Source of the DNA: Bifidobacterium subtile | Lineage (GTDB): Bacteria > Actinomycetota > Actinomycetes > Actinomycetales > Bifidobacteriaceae | Direction of reading: 5' to 3' | DNA: 64,000 nucleotides | NCBI RefSeq assembly: GCF_000741775.1 | Contig: NZ_JGZR01000016.1 | Coordinates: forward strand, 248,193-312,192 | In this document: positions 20,089-30,544 of the stretch, piece after piece | How positions within the stretch are numbered: position 1 is the stretch's first letter | Layout: each line of letters opens with the position of its first letter | Translations under genes and position numbers: made by a program | Notes under the pieces: generated by a model | What the model was told of the DNA's origin: nothing | What the model saw: the letters and a program-made list of their open reading frames with translations, nothing else | Databases searched by the model: none

Positions 20089-22788
20089 CTACTCCATCAG
20101 GTTGCGCAGGACGTATTGCAAAATACCGCCATTGCGGTAATAGTCCGCCTCGCCGGGGGTGTCGATGCGCACGGTCGCGTCGAATGCCACGACGCTGCCA
20201 TCGGACTTGGTGGCACTGACCGCGACGGTCTTGGGGATGGCGCCGTTGTTGAGCGCCTCGATGCCCGAGATGTCGAAGATCTCGGTGCCGTCAAGGCCCA
20301 GGGACTCGATCGATTCGCCTTCGGGGAATTGCAGGGGCAGCACGCCCATGCCGATCAGGTTCGAGCGGTGGATGCGCTCGAAGCTACGGGTGATGACGGC
20401 CTTGACGCCGAGCATCGCAGTGCCTTTGGCCGCCCAGTCGCGCGACGAACCGGTGCCGTATTCCTTGCCGGCCAGCACCACGAGCGGAATGCCCTCCTTG
20501 CGATAGTGCATCGCGGCATCGAAAATCGTCGTCGGCTCCTGCGAAAGGAAGTCGTAGGTGAAGCCACCGGGCGTGACCTCCTTGCCGACCGAGGCCAGCA
20601 GCTGGTTGCGCAGGCGGATGTTGCCGAAGGTGCCGCGCACCATGATCTCGTGGTTGCCGCGCCGCGAGCCGTAGGAGTTGAAATCCTTCTGGTTCACGCC
20701 ATGCTCGATCAGGTACTGCCCGGCCGGGCTTGAGGACTTGAACGCGCCTGCGGGCGAGATATGGTCGGTCGTGACCGAATCGCCGAGCAGCGCCAGCGTG
20801 CGTGCGTCGTGGATGTCCTGCACCGGCGCGGGCTCGTGGCGCATGCCGTCGAAGAAGGTCTGGCGGCGCACATAGGTGGAATCCGGATTCCACGCGAAGC
20901 GCTCGCCCTCGGGCACATTGAGGCTCTTCCAGCGCTCGTCGCCGTCGAACACCGACTGATAGTCCTCGACGAACATCTCGCGTGACACCGTCTCGTCCAC
21001 GACCTGCTGGACTTCGGCGTTGGACGGCCAGATATCGTCCAGGAAAACGTCCTCGCCCTTGCTGTCCTGCCCCAGCGGCTGGCTGGCGAAGTCGAAGCTC
21101 ATGGTGCCCGCGAGCGCATACGCGATAACCAGCGGCGGCGAAGCGAGATAGTTCATCTTGACGTCGGGGCTGATGCGCCCCTCGAAGTTGCGATTGCCCG
21201 ACAGCACAGCAGTGACGGTCAGATCGTTTTCGTTGATAGCCGAGGAGATCTCCGGCAGCAGCGGCCCGGAGTTGCCGATGCACGTGGCGCAGCCGAAGCC
21301 GACCAGCTGGTAGCCCAGCGCGTCGAGATCGCTCTGCAGCCCGGCCTTTTCCAGATAGTCGGCGACCACCTGCGAGCCGGGAGCCAGCGAGGTCTTGACC
21401 CACGGCTTGGGGTTGAGACCTTTGGCGTGCGCATTGCGCGCCAGCAACCCGGCGGCGATCATCACCGAAGGATTCGAGGTGTTCGTGCAGCTGGTGATCG
21501 AAGCGATGGCCACGTCGCCGTTGGCCACATCGAAGTCGCCGCGGAAATCCGTGCTGACCGGCACTGGCTGCTGCGCGGTCTTGTCGGTTTCATAATCGGG
21601 CAGCGTCGCAGCGAAGGAGTCCTTGGACTCGGACAGCCGGATGCGGTCCTGCGGACGCTTCGGCCCGGCGATCGACGGCACGACAGTGCCCAGGTCGAGC
21701 GTGAGGTACTCCGAGTACTTCGCCTCCACGTACCCGGGCGCCTGGGTGTCGCCCCAGAGCTTGTTGGCCTTGGCATAGGCCTCGACGAGCGCGACCTGAT
21801 CCTCGCTGCGGCCGGTCAGGCGCAGGTAGTCAAGCGTCACGTCGTCAATCGGGAAGATGCCGCAGGTCGAGCCGAATTCCGGGCTCATGTTGCCGATGGT
21901 GGCGCGGTTGGCCAGCGGCACCGAGGCCACGCCGTCGCCGTAGAACTCCACGAACTTGCCGACCACGCCATGCTGGCGCAGCATGTCGGTGATGGTGAGC
22001 ACGACATCGGTGGCGGTGACGCCCTCGGGAATCGAGCCGGTCAGCTTGAAGCCGACGACGCGCGGCACGAGCATCGAAATCGGCTGGCCGAGCATGGCCG
22101 CCTCGGCTTCGATGCCGCCGACGCCCCAGCCCAGCACGCCCAGGCCGTTGACCATAGTGGTATGCGAGTCGGTGCCGACGCAGGAGTCGAGATAGGCCAG
22201 CTGCCGCCCGCGCTCCCCCGGCTTGCTCATGATGACCTTGGCCAGGTACTCGATGTTGACCTGGTGGATGATGCCGGTTCCCGGCGGCACCACGCGGAAG
22301 TTGTTCAGCGCCTGCTGCCCCCAGCGCAGGAACTGGTAGCGCTCGCCGTTGCGCTGGTATTCGATGTCCATATTGCGCTCGACCGCATCCGACACGCCGT
22401 AGGTGTCGATTTGCACCGAATGGTCGATCACCATATCGGCCGGCACCTGCGGATTGATCACCTCGGGGTCGCCGCCCAGCTCGCTGACCGCGTCGCGCAT
22501 CGTCGCCAGATCGACGATGCACGGCACGCCGGTGAAGTCCTGCATCACCACGCGCGAAGGCGTGAACTGGATCTCGTGGCTCGGCTGGGCATCCGGATCC
22601 CAGTCGAGCAGCGCCTTCACATGCTCGTCGGTGATATTGGCGCCGTCGATATTGCGTACAAGGTTCTCGACCAGCACTTTCAGGGAATACGGCAAGTGAT
22701 CCACGCCTGGCAGATCATCAATGCGATAGTAGTCGAATTCCTTGCCGTTCACGCTGAGCGTGGACAGCTGCTTGTCTCGTACAGACAT
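20089..22788 (-). CDS. acnA: Aconitate hydratase
   Basis: A full-length AcnA/IRP-type aconitase of 899 residues. The [4Fe-4S] ligands are C434 in [10 protein letters not shown], and C500 and C503 in [42 protein letters not shown] and the swivel-domain [40 protein letters not shown] are also intact. It interconverts citrate and isocitrate, serving glutamate synthesis in bifidobacteria with their incomplete citrate cycle. I chose the ATG at 22788 (MSVRDKQL), preceded by GGAGG; the frame extends 15 codons upstream without support. Transcription ends in a long hairpin. Confidence 0.96.
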   Translation of the reverse strand: MSVRDKQLSTLSVNGKEFDYYRIDDLPGVDHLPYSLKVLVENLVRNIDGANITDEHVKALLDWDPDAQPSHEIQFTPSRVVMQDFTGVPCIVDLATMRDAVSELGGDPEVINPQVPADMVIDHSVQIDTYGVSDAVERNMDIEYQRNGERYQFLRWGQQALNNFRVVPPGTGIIHQVNIEYLAKVIMSKPGERGRQLAYLDSCVGTDSHTTMVNGLGVLGWGVGGIEAEAAMLGQPISMLVPRVVGFKLTGSIPEGVTATDVVLTITDMLRQHGVVGKFVEFYGDGVASVPLANRATIGNMSPEFGSTCGIFPIDDVTLDYLRLTGRSEDQVALVEAYAKANKLWGDTQAPGYVEAKYSEYLTLDLGTVVPSIAGPKRPQDRIRLSESKDSFAATLPDYETDKTAQQPVPVSTDFRGDFDVANGDVAIASITSCTNTSNPSVMIAAGLLARNAHAKGLNPKPWVKTSLAPGSQVVADYLEKAGLQSDLDALGYQLVGFGCATCIGNSGPLLPEISSAINENDLTVTAVLSGNRNFEGRISPDVKMNYLASPPLVIAYALAGTMSFDFASQPLGQDSKGEDVFLDDIWPSNAEVQQVVDETVSREMFVEDYQSVFDGDERWKSLNVPEGERFAWNPDSTYVRRQTFFDGMRHEPAPVQDIHDARTLALLGDSVTTDHISPAGAFKSSSPAGQYLIEHGVNQKDFNSYGSRRGNHEIMVRGTFGNIRLRNQLLASVGKEVTPGGFTYDFLSQEPTTIFDAAMHYRKEGIPLVVLAGKEYGTGSSRDWAAKGTAMLGVKAVITRSFERIHRSNLIGMGVLPLQFPEGESIESLGLDGTEIFDISGIEALNNGAIPKTVAVSATKSDGSVVAFDATVRIDTPGEADYYRNGGILQYVLRNLME

Positions 22789-22964
22789 GGTTCCTCCGAA
22801 CGTTGGGGCTCGAATCGTCTCGTTCCCGGGCACGCGCGACCTGACTTCTGCGGCTGCATTCCGTCAAACAGCACGGCAACACAGCGCAGCAAGCATACGG
22901 GCGCATGCCGGTCGGCGAAGGCTTAGGGACTTGAATCCCCGCCTCATAAAGTATAAGAGAGAAT

Positions 22965-25589
22965 TCAGCTCCGGCTCATCCGCCTGTCACGCGGCAATCG
23001 TACTCCGAGCATATTTCGCCGCACGAGATTGGCTATGAGCTGGCATGTCGCCAGAATCAGCAGCGCTATGGCGAGCGCCGCCAGCGTGGCTACAAGCGAG
23101 CCGCCGGAAGGCAGCTGCAGCGCGAAAAAGCCTGCGACAAAGGGAATGAAGGCGCCTATGATGCCAGCCGCCGCAAACAATGCGACAAGGGCTCCACGCC
23201 AAGAAAGCAAGGGGCGTGCGACCTGCGCCAGCACCACGATGCCCAGAGCGAACACGATGATGGCATTGATGGTGAACAGCGAGCGCTGATTGAACTTCAC
23301 ATGCATGTCCCACTGCATGATCCCGGGCAGGAACCACGAGCTCAGCAGCACGCTGACCCCGATGGCGATGCCGCTGGGCAGCGAGAAGGTGATGACGCGC
23401 CGCAGGAAGCCCGGAATATACCGGCGCGTATTCGGCGCCAGCGCGAGCACGAAGGCCGGCATGCCGATGGTCAGCGCACCGATATAGGTGATATGCCGCG
23501 GCAGATACGGGAAAAGAATCCCCGTGAGCACGACGCCCAGAGAAATGATGATGGAATAGGCCGTCTTGACGAGGAACAGCGAGGCGACGCGCTCCATATT
23601 GGCCATGACCTGCCGGCCGCGCGCCACGACATCGGGCAGGTGGGAGAACTTCGAGTCGACCAGCACGACCTGCGCCACGGCCTTGGTTGCCGGTGCGGCG
23701 TTGCCCATAGCAATGCCCAGATCGGCTTCCTTGATCGCCAGCGTGTCGTTGACGCCGTCGCCGGTCATGGCGACCACATGGTCGCCCTGATGCAGAGCCT
23801 GAACGATGGCCTTCTTCTGCTCGGGCATGACGCGGCCGAGCACATCGACCTTGTCGAGTATCTGCGCAAGCTCGGCTGTATCTTCTGGCAGCTCGCGCGC
23901 ATCCATCGTGCGTACGGGATTGTCGCCGCACAGGCGCACTTGGGTTGCGATGGCGCCGACGGTGGCAGGATTGTCGCCGGAGATCACGCGGCAGCGCACC
24001 CCCTGCTCGCGGAACCACAGCAGGGTGTCGGCGGCATCGTCGCGCACTCGCTCGGCGCAGAGCGCCAATGCAACCGGGAGCGCATGGGGATCTAGGTGCG
24101 GCTCAGCGTCGAAGTCGGCGGGGATATCGCCCGCTCGATGGGCGATGAGCAGCACACGGTTGCCGTGGTTCGCGTATTCGGCGATCTTAGCGGAGAGCGC
24201 AGCGAAACCGGATATCCGAGCGCCTTCCCCGGCCTGAGCGAAAGCCGAAAGCAGCACTTCGGGAGCGCCGAAATACCAGATGCCATCGCCCTGGCGCGCG
24301 ATGGCGCTCCATTTTCTCGCCGAGGAGAACGGCATGCGCACGTCGACCTGTCCCGATTCATAGCCCTGCGCGGACAGCGCGTCAAGCACGGCCCGGCCCG
24401 TAGCGTTGGGGTTCTCCTCATTGGCGAGATCGAATAAAGCTTGCGTCACTTCGCGGGGAGCCAGACCCACATTGCCGGCATCGCTGTGGACGCCGAGCGC
24501 ATTGACCGCCTTGCCGGTTTCGGCAGTTTCGTCGCCGTTTGCCGCTTCAACCCCATCCACAGGCAGCAATGCCTTGAACTCGATGCCGCCGTCGGTGATG
24601 GTGCCGGTCTTGTCAAGATTCAGGCAGTCGACCCGCGCAAGGGTTTCCACGGCTTCAAGCTCCTGCACCAAGGTGTTCTTGCGGGCGAGCCGCATCGCGG
24701 CGATGGCGAAGTTCAGCGAGGTGAGCAGCACCAGCCCCTCGGGGATCATGCCGACCACGCCGGCCACCGCGGAGACGACGGCCTGACGCCATTGGCCGCC
24801 GGAGATCGCCGCCGACCAGCCGCCGACCGCGCGGACCTGCGACCAGATCAGCAAAGCGCACAGCGGCACCACCAGAAACGTGAGCACCTCAAGGATCTTG
24901 TTGATGCCGCGATTCAGATCGGACACGGTCGTGGTGTAGACCTTCGCCTGAGCGGTCAGTTTCGCGGCGTAGCTCTGCTGCCCCACGGCGCTGACTTTGG
25001 CCAGCGCCAGTCCGGAGACCGCGTTCGAACCCGAGTAGGCGCTGTCGCCGGGCTGCTTGCGCACCGTGTTCGATTCCCCCGTGAGCATCGACTCGTCAAG
25101 CTCAAGGCCCCAGCTGCGCAGGATTTCGGCGTCGGCGGGCACCTGCTCGCCGGAGCGGATCCACAGCAGATCGTCGAGCACGATATCATCATGGTCGATT
25201 TCAATATTGCGGCCCTCTCGCCGGACAAGAGGATGAGAGGCGACCAGAATCGAGAGGCGGTCCAGCGTGCGTTTCGCCCGCAGTTCGGTGATGATGCCGA
25301 TGCCGGTGTTGACGATGATGACCAGGCCGAACACCGAATCACGCCAGGATCCGGTGATCATTACCATGAGCATCGCGACAAAGATGATGCCGTTGAACAG
25401 CGTGAAGACGTTGGAGCGAATGATCTGCGCAAGCGAGTGCGAGGTCGGGTTGTCGACCAGGTTCGTCTGATCGCGTCCCACGCGCTCTTGGACATCCTGT
25501 GCGCCCAGGCCACGTTCCTCCACCTGCGGCATCGTATCGACAGCGTTGCCCGCGGATCCCCTCCCTGTGGATTTCATAGCATCGTGCAT
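22965..25589 (-). CDS. Cation-translocating P-type ATPase (CtpE-like)
   Basis: An 874-residue HAD-type P-ATPase: actuator TGES at 170-173, the phosphorylation site DKTGT at 326-330, the M4 motif GMIPEGLVLLTSLNFA at 280-295, and the hinge MTGDGVNDTLAIKEADLGIAMG. About ten membrane helices are predicted. There is no N-terminal heavy-metal domain. The IPEGL motif and overall layout match the CtpE group linked to calcium uptake, but ion specificity is inference. The start follows the stop of the lipoprotein gene by 12 bp, so the two are probably co-transcribed with the RNA methyltransferase gene upstream. Confidence 0.88.
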   Translation of the reverse strand: MHDAMKSTGRGSAGNAVDTMPQVEERGLGAQDVQERVGRDQTNLVDNPTSHSLAQIIRSNVFTLFNGIIFVAMLMVMITGSWRDSVFGLVIIVNTGIGIITELRAKRTLDRLSILVASHPLVRREGRNIEIDHDDIVLDDLLWIRSGEQVPADAEILRSWGLELDESMLTGESNTVRKQPGDSAYSGSNAVSGLALAKVSAVGQQSYAAKLTAQAKVYTTTVSDLNRGINKILEVLTFLVVPLCALLIWSQVRAVGGWSAAISGGQWRQAVVSAVAGVVGMIPEGLVLLTSLNFAIAAMRLARKNTLVQELEAVETLARVDCLNLDKTGTITDGGIEFKALLPVDGVEAANGDETAETGKAVNALGVHSDAGNVGLAPREVTQALFDLANEENPNATGRAVLDALSAQGYESGQVDVRMPFSSARKWSAIARQGDGIWYFGAPEVLLSAFAQAGEGARISGFAALSAKIAEYANHGNRVLLIAHRAGDIPADFDAEPHLDPHALPVALALCAERVRDDAADTLLWFREQGVRCRVISGDNPATVGAIATQVRLCGDNPVRTMDARELPEDTAELAQILDKVDVLGRVMPEQKKAIVQALHQGDHVVAMTGDGVNDTLAIKEADLGIAMGNAAPATKAVAQVVLVDSKFSHLPDVVARGRQVMANMERVASLFLVKTAYSIIISLGVVLTGILFPYLPRHITYIGALTIGMPAFVLALAPNTRRYIPGFLRRVITFSLPSGIAIGVSVLLSSWFLPGIMQWDMHVKFNQRSLFTINAIIVFALGIVVLAQVARPLLSWRGALVALFAAAGIIGAFIPFVAGFFALQLPSGGSLVATLAALAIALLILATCQLIANLVRRNMLGVRLPRDRRMSRS

Positions 25590-25601
25590 ATCTGCCCTTC
25601 C

Positions 25602-26267
25602 CTACTGTCCCATTGTGCTTGCTGCGGTATCGACGGCTATCACGCGCCCATGCGGCACATCGTTGACCAGCGTCAGCACGGCCTGCGCAATTGGCACAGC
25701 CTGCGCATCGCTTGCTGTGATGTTCAGCTGCGCCGCGAACAGCATGGCGTCGCGCGGCGGCGTGCGCGGATTGATCAGCGCCACCGGAATGCCTGCATTG
25801 CGAGCGTCCCCGAGCGCCTCGTCCCAACCGCGAGCGCCCGCTTCGGCATTGATCGCACTGACGAGTATCACGCTGACCGCTTGCGCGGATAGGTCTTCCA
25901 CGCCCTGCTGGGCCGCCTCAAGCGGATTGCGAACCCGATTCGTCGATACGTAGGAAACATCCAGATCCGAACCCGACAACGCAGCGAGCACCGAGCGGTC
26001 GAGCGCGGCGTCATCCGAACCGATAACGCCCACCGTCACATCCCCTTTGTCGACGCTGTCATGGACGACGGCAGCCCCGTTGCCGTTACGCTCGGACGCC
26101 GCGCCCGCGGTGTCGCCTACTGCTGCGCCTCGGGGCGCACAGGCGCCGAGCAGCATGGCAACGCAGCACAGCGATGCCAGCATGGCGGTTATTCGCGCAG
26201 CGCCACATCGACGCTGGCTACCATGCAGGCCCTCGCCCCGCCGCCCGGCCTCGGTGCGGATGCTCAT
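25602..26267 (-). CDS. Lipoprotein with a partial periplasmic-binding domain
   Basis: A 221-residue protein with a signal peptide ending in a lipobox LLGAC (Cys43), so it should be lipid-anchored outside the membrane. The mature part resembles one lobe of a sugar-type periplasmic-binding protein: VTVGVIGSDDAALDRSVLAALSG, AAQQGVEDLSAQAVSVILVSAINAEAGARGWDEALGDARNAGIPVALINPRTPP, then a short end. A full binding protein has about 300 residues, so the second lobe is missing. Its ATG overlaps the stop of the upstream methyltransferase gene as ATGA, and the P-type ATPase gene follows after 12 bp. What it binds, if anything, is unknown. Confidence 0.7.
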   Translation of the reverse strand: MSIRTEAGRRGEGLHGSQRRCGAARITAMLASLCCVAMLLGACAPRGAAVGDTAGAASERNGNGAAVVHDSVDKGDVTVGVIGSDDAALDRSVLAALSGSDLDVSYVSTNRVRNPLEAAQQGVEDLSAQAVSVILVSAINAEAGARGWDEALGDARNAGIPVALINPRTPPRDAMLFAAQLNITASDAQAVPIAQAVLTLVNDVPHGRVIAVDTAASTMGQ

Positions 26268-27604
26268 CGCCCATTGCCTCCGCGCGTGAACAGCGCGACG
26301 GTCTCCACATGATGGGTCATCGGGTAGATGTCGAAGGCATGAATGTCGGCGAGCCCGTACCCTTGGGCACCCAAGGCAGCGGTGTCGCGAGCCAACGAGG
26401 CCGGGTCGCAGGCGATGTAGATGATGCCCGCAGGGCGTGCGTCGGCGATCTGACGGCATACCGCCTTGCGCGCGCCGGCCCGCGGAGGGTCGAGCACGAC
26501 CACGTCGGGATGCGCCAGACTCGTGGGCACATGGCGCAGCACGGCGCTCACATCGCCGGACAGGGCCTTGACCTGGTCGGCGTGAATATCCATATCGCCT
26601 AGGTTTCTGCGCGCGTTTTCCACTGCCCGCGCCGCACCCTCGACGCTGAGCATACGCGTGCTGGGCGCATGAACGGCCAATGGCAGCGTGAACAGGCCGG
26701 AACCCGAGTACAGGTCCCAGATCACCGGTGTTCTGCGCCCTTGCAGCACGCGGTCGACCAACGCCATCACGTGCTGGAGCAGCACAAGCGGCGCCCGGCG
26801 GTGCATCTGCCAGAATCCTGCGCCGTCGACCCGATAGCTGAACGTGCGCCCATCGACTGTTGTCGTTTCCCGCAGCTGGTCGGAGCCCGCGGAAAGCTTG
26901 CCGTCGACCAGTATGGCGTAATTCTCCCCTATCGCCGTACGCAGCGAGGAATCATGGGAAACGTCAATGCCGCCTGCCTCGATGCCATCTGAATCAGCGG
27001 CGATGCCACGCGGCTCGGGAACCGCGATGCGCACATGCGCATCAGGTTCCAGCCCGCCGTTCCATATGCCATGATCCTGCGCCACGGCAAGCAGCGCACG
27101 CGATGCCAACGGCATCGTGTCGATCGGCACGCGCTGGTGCGTACCCCGCCGGCGCATCGATGGCCGGCCCTGCTCGTCGGCGATCAGCTCGATGCGTGTG
27201 CGCCACAGCAAGCCATGATTCTCCTCGTCGCCAGAAATGCGCTCCACAGGAACATCGGGAATCTCGACATGTCCCAGCCGGCGCAGCTGCTCGGTGATCG
27301 TCGCGGATTTCCACGCCAGCTGCCCCGGCAGCGAGACATGGACGAGATCGGCGCCGCCCACGCCACCGCCATCGGACAGCGGGCCGGCCAAAGGCCATGC
27401 AGGAGGCACACGCAGCTCACTCGCCTCAAGCACCTCAATGACCTCACCGGTCCAGAAGCGGTCTTTGCGCTCGTGCGGCTCATCAAGTTCAATGCGCACC
27501 AACTCGCCCGGCAAGGCGAAGCGCACGAAGACCACCCGGCCTTCGCTATGGGCCACACACCGCCCTTGGTCGGCGTAGCGCTCGATGCGTGCCGTGATCT
27601 GCAT
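26264..27604 (-). CDS. TRAM-domain RNA uracil-C5 methyltransferase (TrmA/RlmCD family)
   Basis: A SAM-dependent RNA methyltransferase of 446 residues. It has an N-terminal TRAM domain (MQITARIERYADQGRCVAHSEGRVVFVRFALPGELVRIEL), a SAM site VIWDLYSGSGLFTLPLA, the motif VVLDPPRAGARKAVCRQIA, and the catalytic Cys in YIACDPASLARDTAAL. Members methylate C5 of uridine in rRNA or tRNA; which site is modified here cannot be told. The iron-sulfur Cys cluster of RumA is absent. It heads the unit methyltransferase-lipoprotein-P-ATPase, linked to the second gene by an ATGA overlap. Confidence 0.9.
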   Translation of the reverse strand: MQITARIERYADQGRCVAHSEGRVVFVRFALPGELVRIELDEPHERKDRFWTGEVIEVLEASELRVPPAWPLAGPLSDGGGVGGADLVHVSLPGQLAWKSATITEQLRRLGHVEIPDVPVERISGDEENHGLLWRTRIELIADEQGRPSMRRRGTHQRVPIDTMPLASRALLAVAQDHGIWNGGLEPDAHVRIAVPEPRGIAADSDGIEAGGIDVSHDSSLRTAIGENYAILVDGKLSAGSDQLRETTTVDGRTFSYRVDGAGFWQMHRRAPLVLLQHVMALVDRVLQGRRTPVIWDLYSGSGLFTLPLAVHAPSTRMLSVEGAARAVENARRNLGDMDIHADQVKALSGDVSAVLRHVPTSLAHPDVVVLDPPRAGARKAVCRQIADARPAGIIYIACDPASLARDTAALGAQGYGLADIHAFDIYPMTHHVETVALFTRGGNGR

Positions 27605-27863
27605 GGATGAAGCTCCCGTTCTGTTGTTCCTACTCGCTGGCTGGTATCAGGTGGTCAGCAGTGCGCAATCCGCGTTGTGCGACGTCTGATGCGTGACGCG
27701 CAACGCGCGAAGTTCGGCGGACAGGCGCAATAATCAATGCGTAAGCGCACTGGTGACGCCGTTCTGCGGACGCTGTTTTGCGGACGATATACGTTATGGA
27801 TTATGTGGTATGCGATAGTTGAAATACTAAACGATGGCCATGTGCCGGCCATACGCTGGCGGC

Positions 27864-28619
27864 TCAGTCTTCGCGAAGCGCTTCCTGCGGCGTGTCTGCC
27901 CGCGCACGATTGTTATCGGCGTGTTCGCGCTCGGCGGCCTTATGGCGGTGCATCGGCGTGGCGACGATAAGATACGATATCCAGATTGCCAGCGCCCAGA
28001 ACGGTATGCCCATAAGCAACCGCGCCGTGCCCAGCAGCGTCACATGATTCGTGGCATACAGCGGCACCTGCACAAGCAGCCGCAAGGCGAACAGGCCTAT
28101 CCACAGCACGGTGATAATCGTGTAGGCGCGACGAAGCCCGCGGTCCGACCGCCAGCCGTCGAGCCATGCGCGGAAATGCTCCGTGGGAAGCGTGCGGATG
28201 AACTCGACCATCAGCCCCAGCCCCGGCACGCGTACGGCAAGCGAGACGAGCAACGCCGCGATGTACGCGGCGTTCGTCAGGAATCCGAAGATATAGTAGT
28301 CGCGCGCCTCATTGCTTCTCCACGCCCAGATGAGGCAGATGCCTACTGCAGCCACGCCGCTCAACGCGCCCATAACCGACTGTCGCTGCAGCAGGCGAAC
28401 GGCGACCTGGATGAGCGCCAGCACGGCGGAGACAATTACGGTCAGCCGCACATCCTTGGCGATAACGAACAACACTACGAAAACGATGCCGGGCAGCATC
28501 GATTCGACGATGCCTCGCGGCCCGCCAATCGCAGCGATCACCGAGAAGTCATCGCCGGCGTCGGCATGCGCCAGCGCCGCCATGCCGGTTCGCGTGGTGC
28601 TGTGCTCCTCGGCGCTCAA
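27864..28619 (-). CDS. DUF3159 membrane protein
   Basis: A 251-residue integral membrane protein with five or six helices. It opens with FSVIAAIGGPRGIVESMLPGIVFVVLFVIAKDVRLTVIVSAVLALIQVAVRLLQR and ends in a charged cytoplasmic tail. The GGPRG-(I/L)-VES-x-LPG start and the later helices match the actinobacterial DUF3159 family of unknown function. It follows the DUF3710 gene by 59 bp, an association common in actinobacteria. No ligand or activity is evident. Confidence 0.82.
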   Translation of the reverse strand: MSAEEHSTTRTGMAALAHADAGDDFSVIAAIGGPRGIVESMLPGIVFVVLFVIAKDVRLTVIVSAVLALIQVAVRLLQRQSVMGALSGVAAVGICLIWAWRSNEARDYYIFGFLTNAAYIAALLVSLAVRVPGLGLMVEFIRTLPTEHFRAWLDGWRSDRGLRRAYTIITVLWIGLFALRLLVQVPLYATNHVTLLGTARLLMGIPFWALAIWISYLIVATPMHRHKAAEREHADNNRARADTPQEALRED

Positions 28620-28678
28620 TGCAATCCCATGCCTTTCACCGCGCTTTCTCTTTGCCGTGTTCTTTTGCGAACGCCTTA

Positions 28679-29509
28679 CTAACGGACCTCGGAGAACATC
28701 GGGCCGCGTGCGAGCGTGGTCTTCACCTCGGTCTGCTGATCCGAGTCGAACGGTCCCTTGGGGCGCTTCGGAATCTCGTTGTCGCCTGCCTCGTCATCAC
28801 CGTTTTCCTGCTCCTTGGCGGCCTTGCGCTCGGCGGGAGCCACAGGCGGATGCATCGGAATCAGGTCGCGCGGAGCGAGTGGCTCCTCGCCGCGTTCGAC
28901 GACGATATCGGCGAAGAATTCGTTGAGCTTCTTGGTCTCCTCGGCATCTGGGCTGATCGCCGCCCTGCCGGAGAAGATGCCACGCAGCATCCAGCGCGGG
29001 CCGTCGACGCCGACGATGCGCGTGATCACCGTTTTGCCGCCCTTGACTGAAACAGGCAGCTTGAGCTCCATGCCGAATGCGCCGGGCTGTTCGCTCGCCT
29101 TGGCGTTCGAGGAGAGCAGATCGCCGCGCACATCGTCCCATAGCCCCATCGTCTTAGGAGCCGCGAAAGCCTCGATCTCCACGCTTGAGGACCCGTAGGT
29201 GACCGTGCAGCCGAGCACCTGCTGGCTGCTGCGGCTCGCCTTGATGCGCAGCTCGATATCCTGCAGGAAAGGCAGGTAGAACGCTCCCAGATCAAGATAG
29301 TCGTCGTAGTCGGGCGCATCCTCATCGGCCGTGTCCCACGGCCCGTATTCCTCGCCTCGATCTTCATAGTCGGTGCTCGGCGCCTCAGGGAACGACGGCT
29401 CGTCCACAGGAGCCTCATCGCTATCCCGGACCTTGGCATCGACGTCCTTCAGCGCGTCATCGTCGGCCTGCGGGTCATGCTTCTTCCTGCCGAAGCCAAA
29501 CAATCCCAT
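28679..29509 (-). CDS. DUF3710 domain protein
   Basis: A soluble 276-residue protein starting MGLFGFGRKK. A strongly acidic segment (residues 11-70) precedes the conserved part: YLDLGAFYLPFLQDIELRIKASRSSQQVLGCTVTYGSSSVEIEAFAAPKTMGLWDDVRGDLL and PRWMLRGIFSGRAAI. It matches the actinobacterial DUF3710 family, normally found next to DUF3159 and dut. Function is unknown. It is the first gene of a DUF3710-DUF3159 pair and follows the exonuclease gene by 130 bp in the same direction; direct repeats of CCCGGCA lie in that gap. Confidence 0.84.
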   Translation of the reverse strand: MGLFGFGRKKHDPQADDDALKDVDAKVRDSDEAPVDEPSFPEAPSTDYEDRGEEYGPWDTADEDAPDYDDYLDLGAFYLPFLQDIELRIKASRSSQQVLGCTVTYGSSSVEIEAFAAPKTMGLWDDVRGDLLSSNAKASEQPGAFGMELKLPVSVKGGKTVITRIVGVDGPRWMLRGIFSGRAAISPDAEETKKLNEFFADIVVERGEEPLAPRDLIPMHPPVAPAERKAAKEQENGDDEAGDNEIPKRPKGPFDSDQQTEVKTTLARGPMFSEVR

Positions 29510-29639
29510 GATTCCTCGTTTCTAATGGTTGCAACCGACCCAAGCCTAGCACCCGGCGTTCATCACCGAGTAGCATCTACTCAGCGTTTATTCGCCCGGC
29601 ACCCAATATTCATCTGCCCGGCACCGGTCTTTCCGAGGC

Positions 29640-30500
29640 TCACACATCGTAGGTGACAATCAGCGGCGCGTGATCGGACCAGCGGGTCGCGTAGCTCGGC
29701 GCCTTGTCGATGACGAATCCGCGCGCGGTTTCGGCCAGTTCCGGCGTGGCGAACTGGTAGTCGATCCTCCAGCCCACATTGTTGTCGAAGGCCCGCCCGC
29801 GCTGGCTCCACCACGTATACGGCCCCTGGATATCGCCGGCCAAGTTGCGCATGACGTCGACGAACGCGTACTCGTCAAGCCATTTGTCGATGTAGACGCG
29901 TTCGGAAGGCATGAAGCCGGCGTGCTTGAGGTTGGCCTTGGCGTTCTTGATGTCGAGCGGCGTATGCGCGATGTTGAAATCGCCGCACAACACGGCCTGC
30001 CTGCCGCCGCGTGCCGCCTCGTCGCGCAGCTCGCCCATGCGCACGAGCATCTGGTCGAGGAAGCGGAACTTCTGCGCCATTTTCAGCGCGTCATCCGCAG
30101 CGCCCGAATGCACATACACGCTCGCCACAGTGATTTCGTAGCCCTGCGGCGTCGTGACATCCGCCTCAATCCACCGACCGGTGTCCACGTCTTCTTCCAG
30201 CCCCGGCAATCCGTAGCGTTGCGCGACCACCGGCAGATCGGAGAGCAGGCCTACGCCAGCGCGTCCTTTGATCTTGCACACTTCATTCATGCGAACCAGC
30301 GCATCCGGGGAGGAGACTTTGCCTGACTGGGCATAGCGCTGGGCGAAATCATCGAAAATCGGCTCGATCTCGACCTGCGGGGCACGAACTTCCTGCATGC
30401 ACCAGATATCGGGAGCCATGGCGCCCACCCAGGATGAGACGCCCTTGCGATTCGCGGCGCGCAAGCCGTTGACATTAGAGGTTGCAATGGTGATGGTCAT
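29640..30500 (-). CDS. Exodeoxyribonuclease III
   Basis: A 286-residue Xth/ExoA-type AP endonuclease. The catalytic landmarks are present: MTITIATSNVNGLRAA (metal-binding Asn), IWCMQEVRAPQ (Glu), a Tyr in VYVHSG, CGDFNIAHTPLDIKN (Asp/Asn pair) and the C-terminal SDHAPLIVTYDV (Asp-His). It cuts DNA 5' to abasic sites and trims 3' ends during base-excision repair. It stands alone between the aldo/keto reductase gene and the DUF3710 gene, all on the minus strand. Confidence 0.92.
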   Translation of the reverse strand: MTITIATSNVNGLRAANRKGVSSWVGAMAPDIWCMQEVRAPQVEIEPIFDDFAQRYAQSGKVSSPDALVRMNEVCKIKGRAGVGLLSDLPVVAQRYGLPGLEEDVDTGRWIEADVTTPQGYEITVASVYVHSGAADDALKMAQKFRFLDQMLVRMGELRDEAARGGRQAVLCGDFNIAHTPLDIKNAKANLKHAGFMPSERVYIDKWLDEYAFVDVMRNLAGDIQGPYTWWSQRGRAFDNNVGWRIDYQFATPELAETARGFVIDKAPSYATRWSDHAPLIVTYDV

Positions 30501-30544
30501 GTCTCCTGACCCTACACCATCAATCCGCGCACGACGAGACGCTA

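Noticed and set aside
21427..22926. 499-codon plus-strand frame opposite acnA
   Set aside because: Shadow of acnA, no ribosome binding site, His/Arg/Asp-rich mirrored composition.
24441..25892. 483-codon plus-strand frame opposite the P-type ATPase
   Set aside because: Shadow frame; the minus-strand gene carries all P-ATPase motifs.
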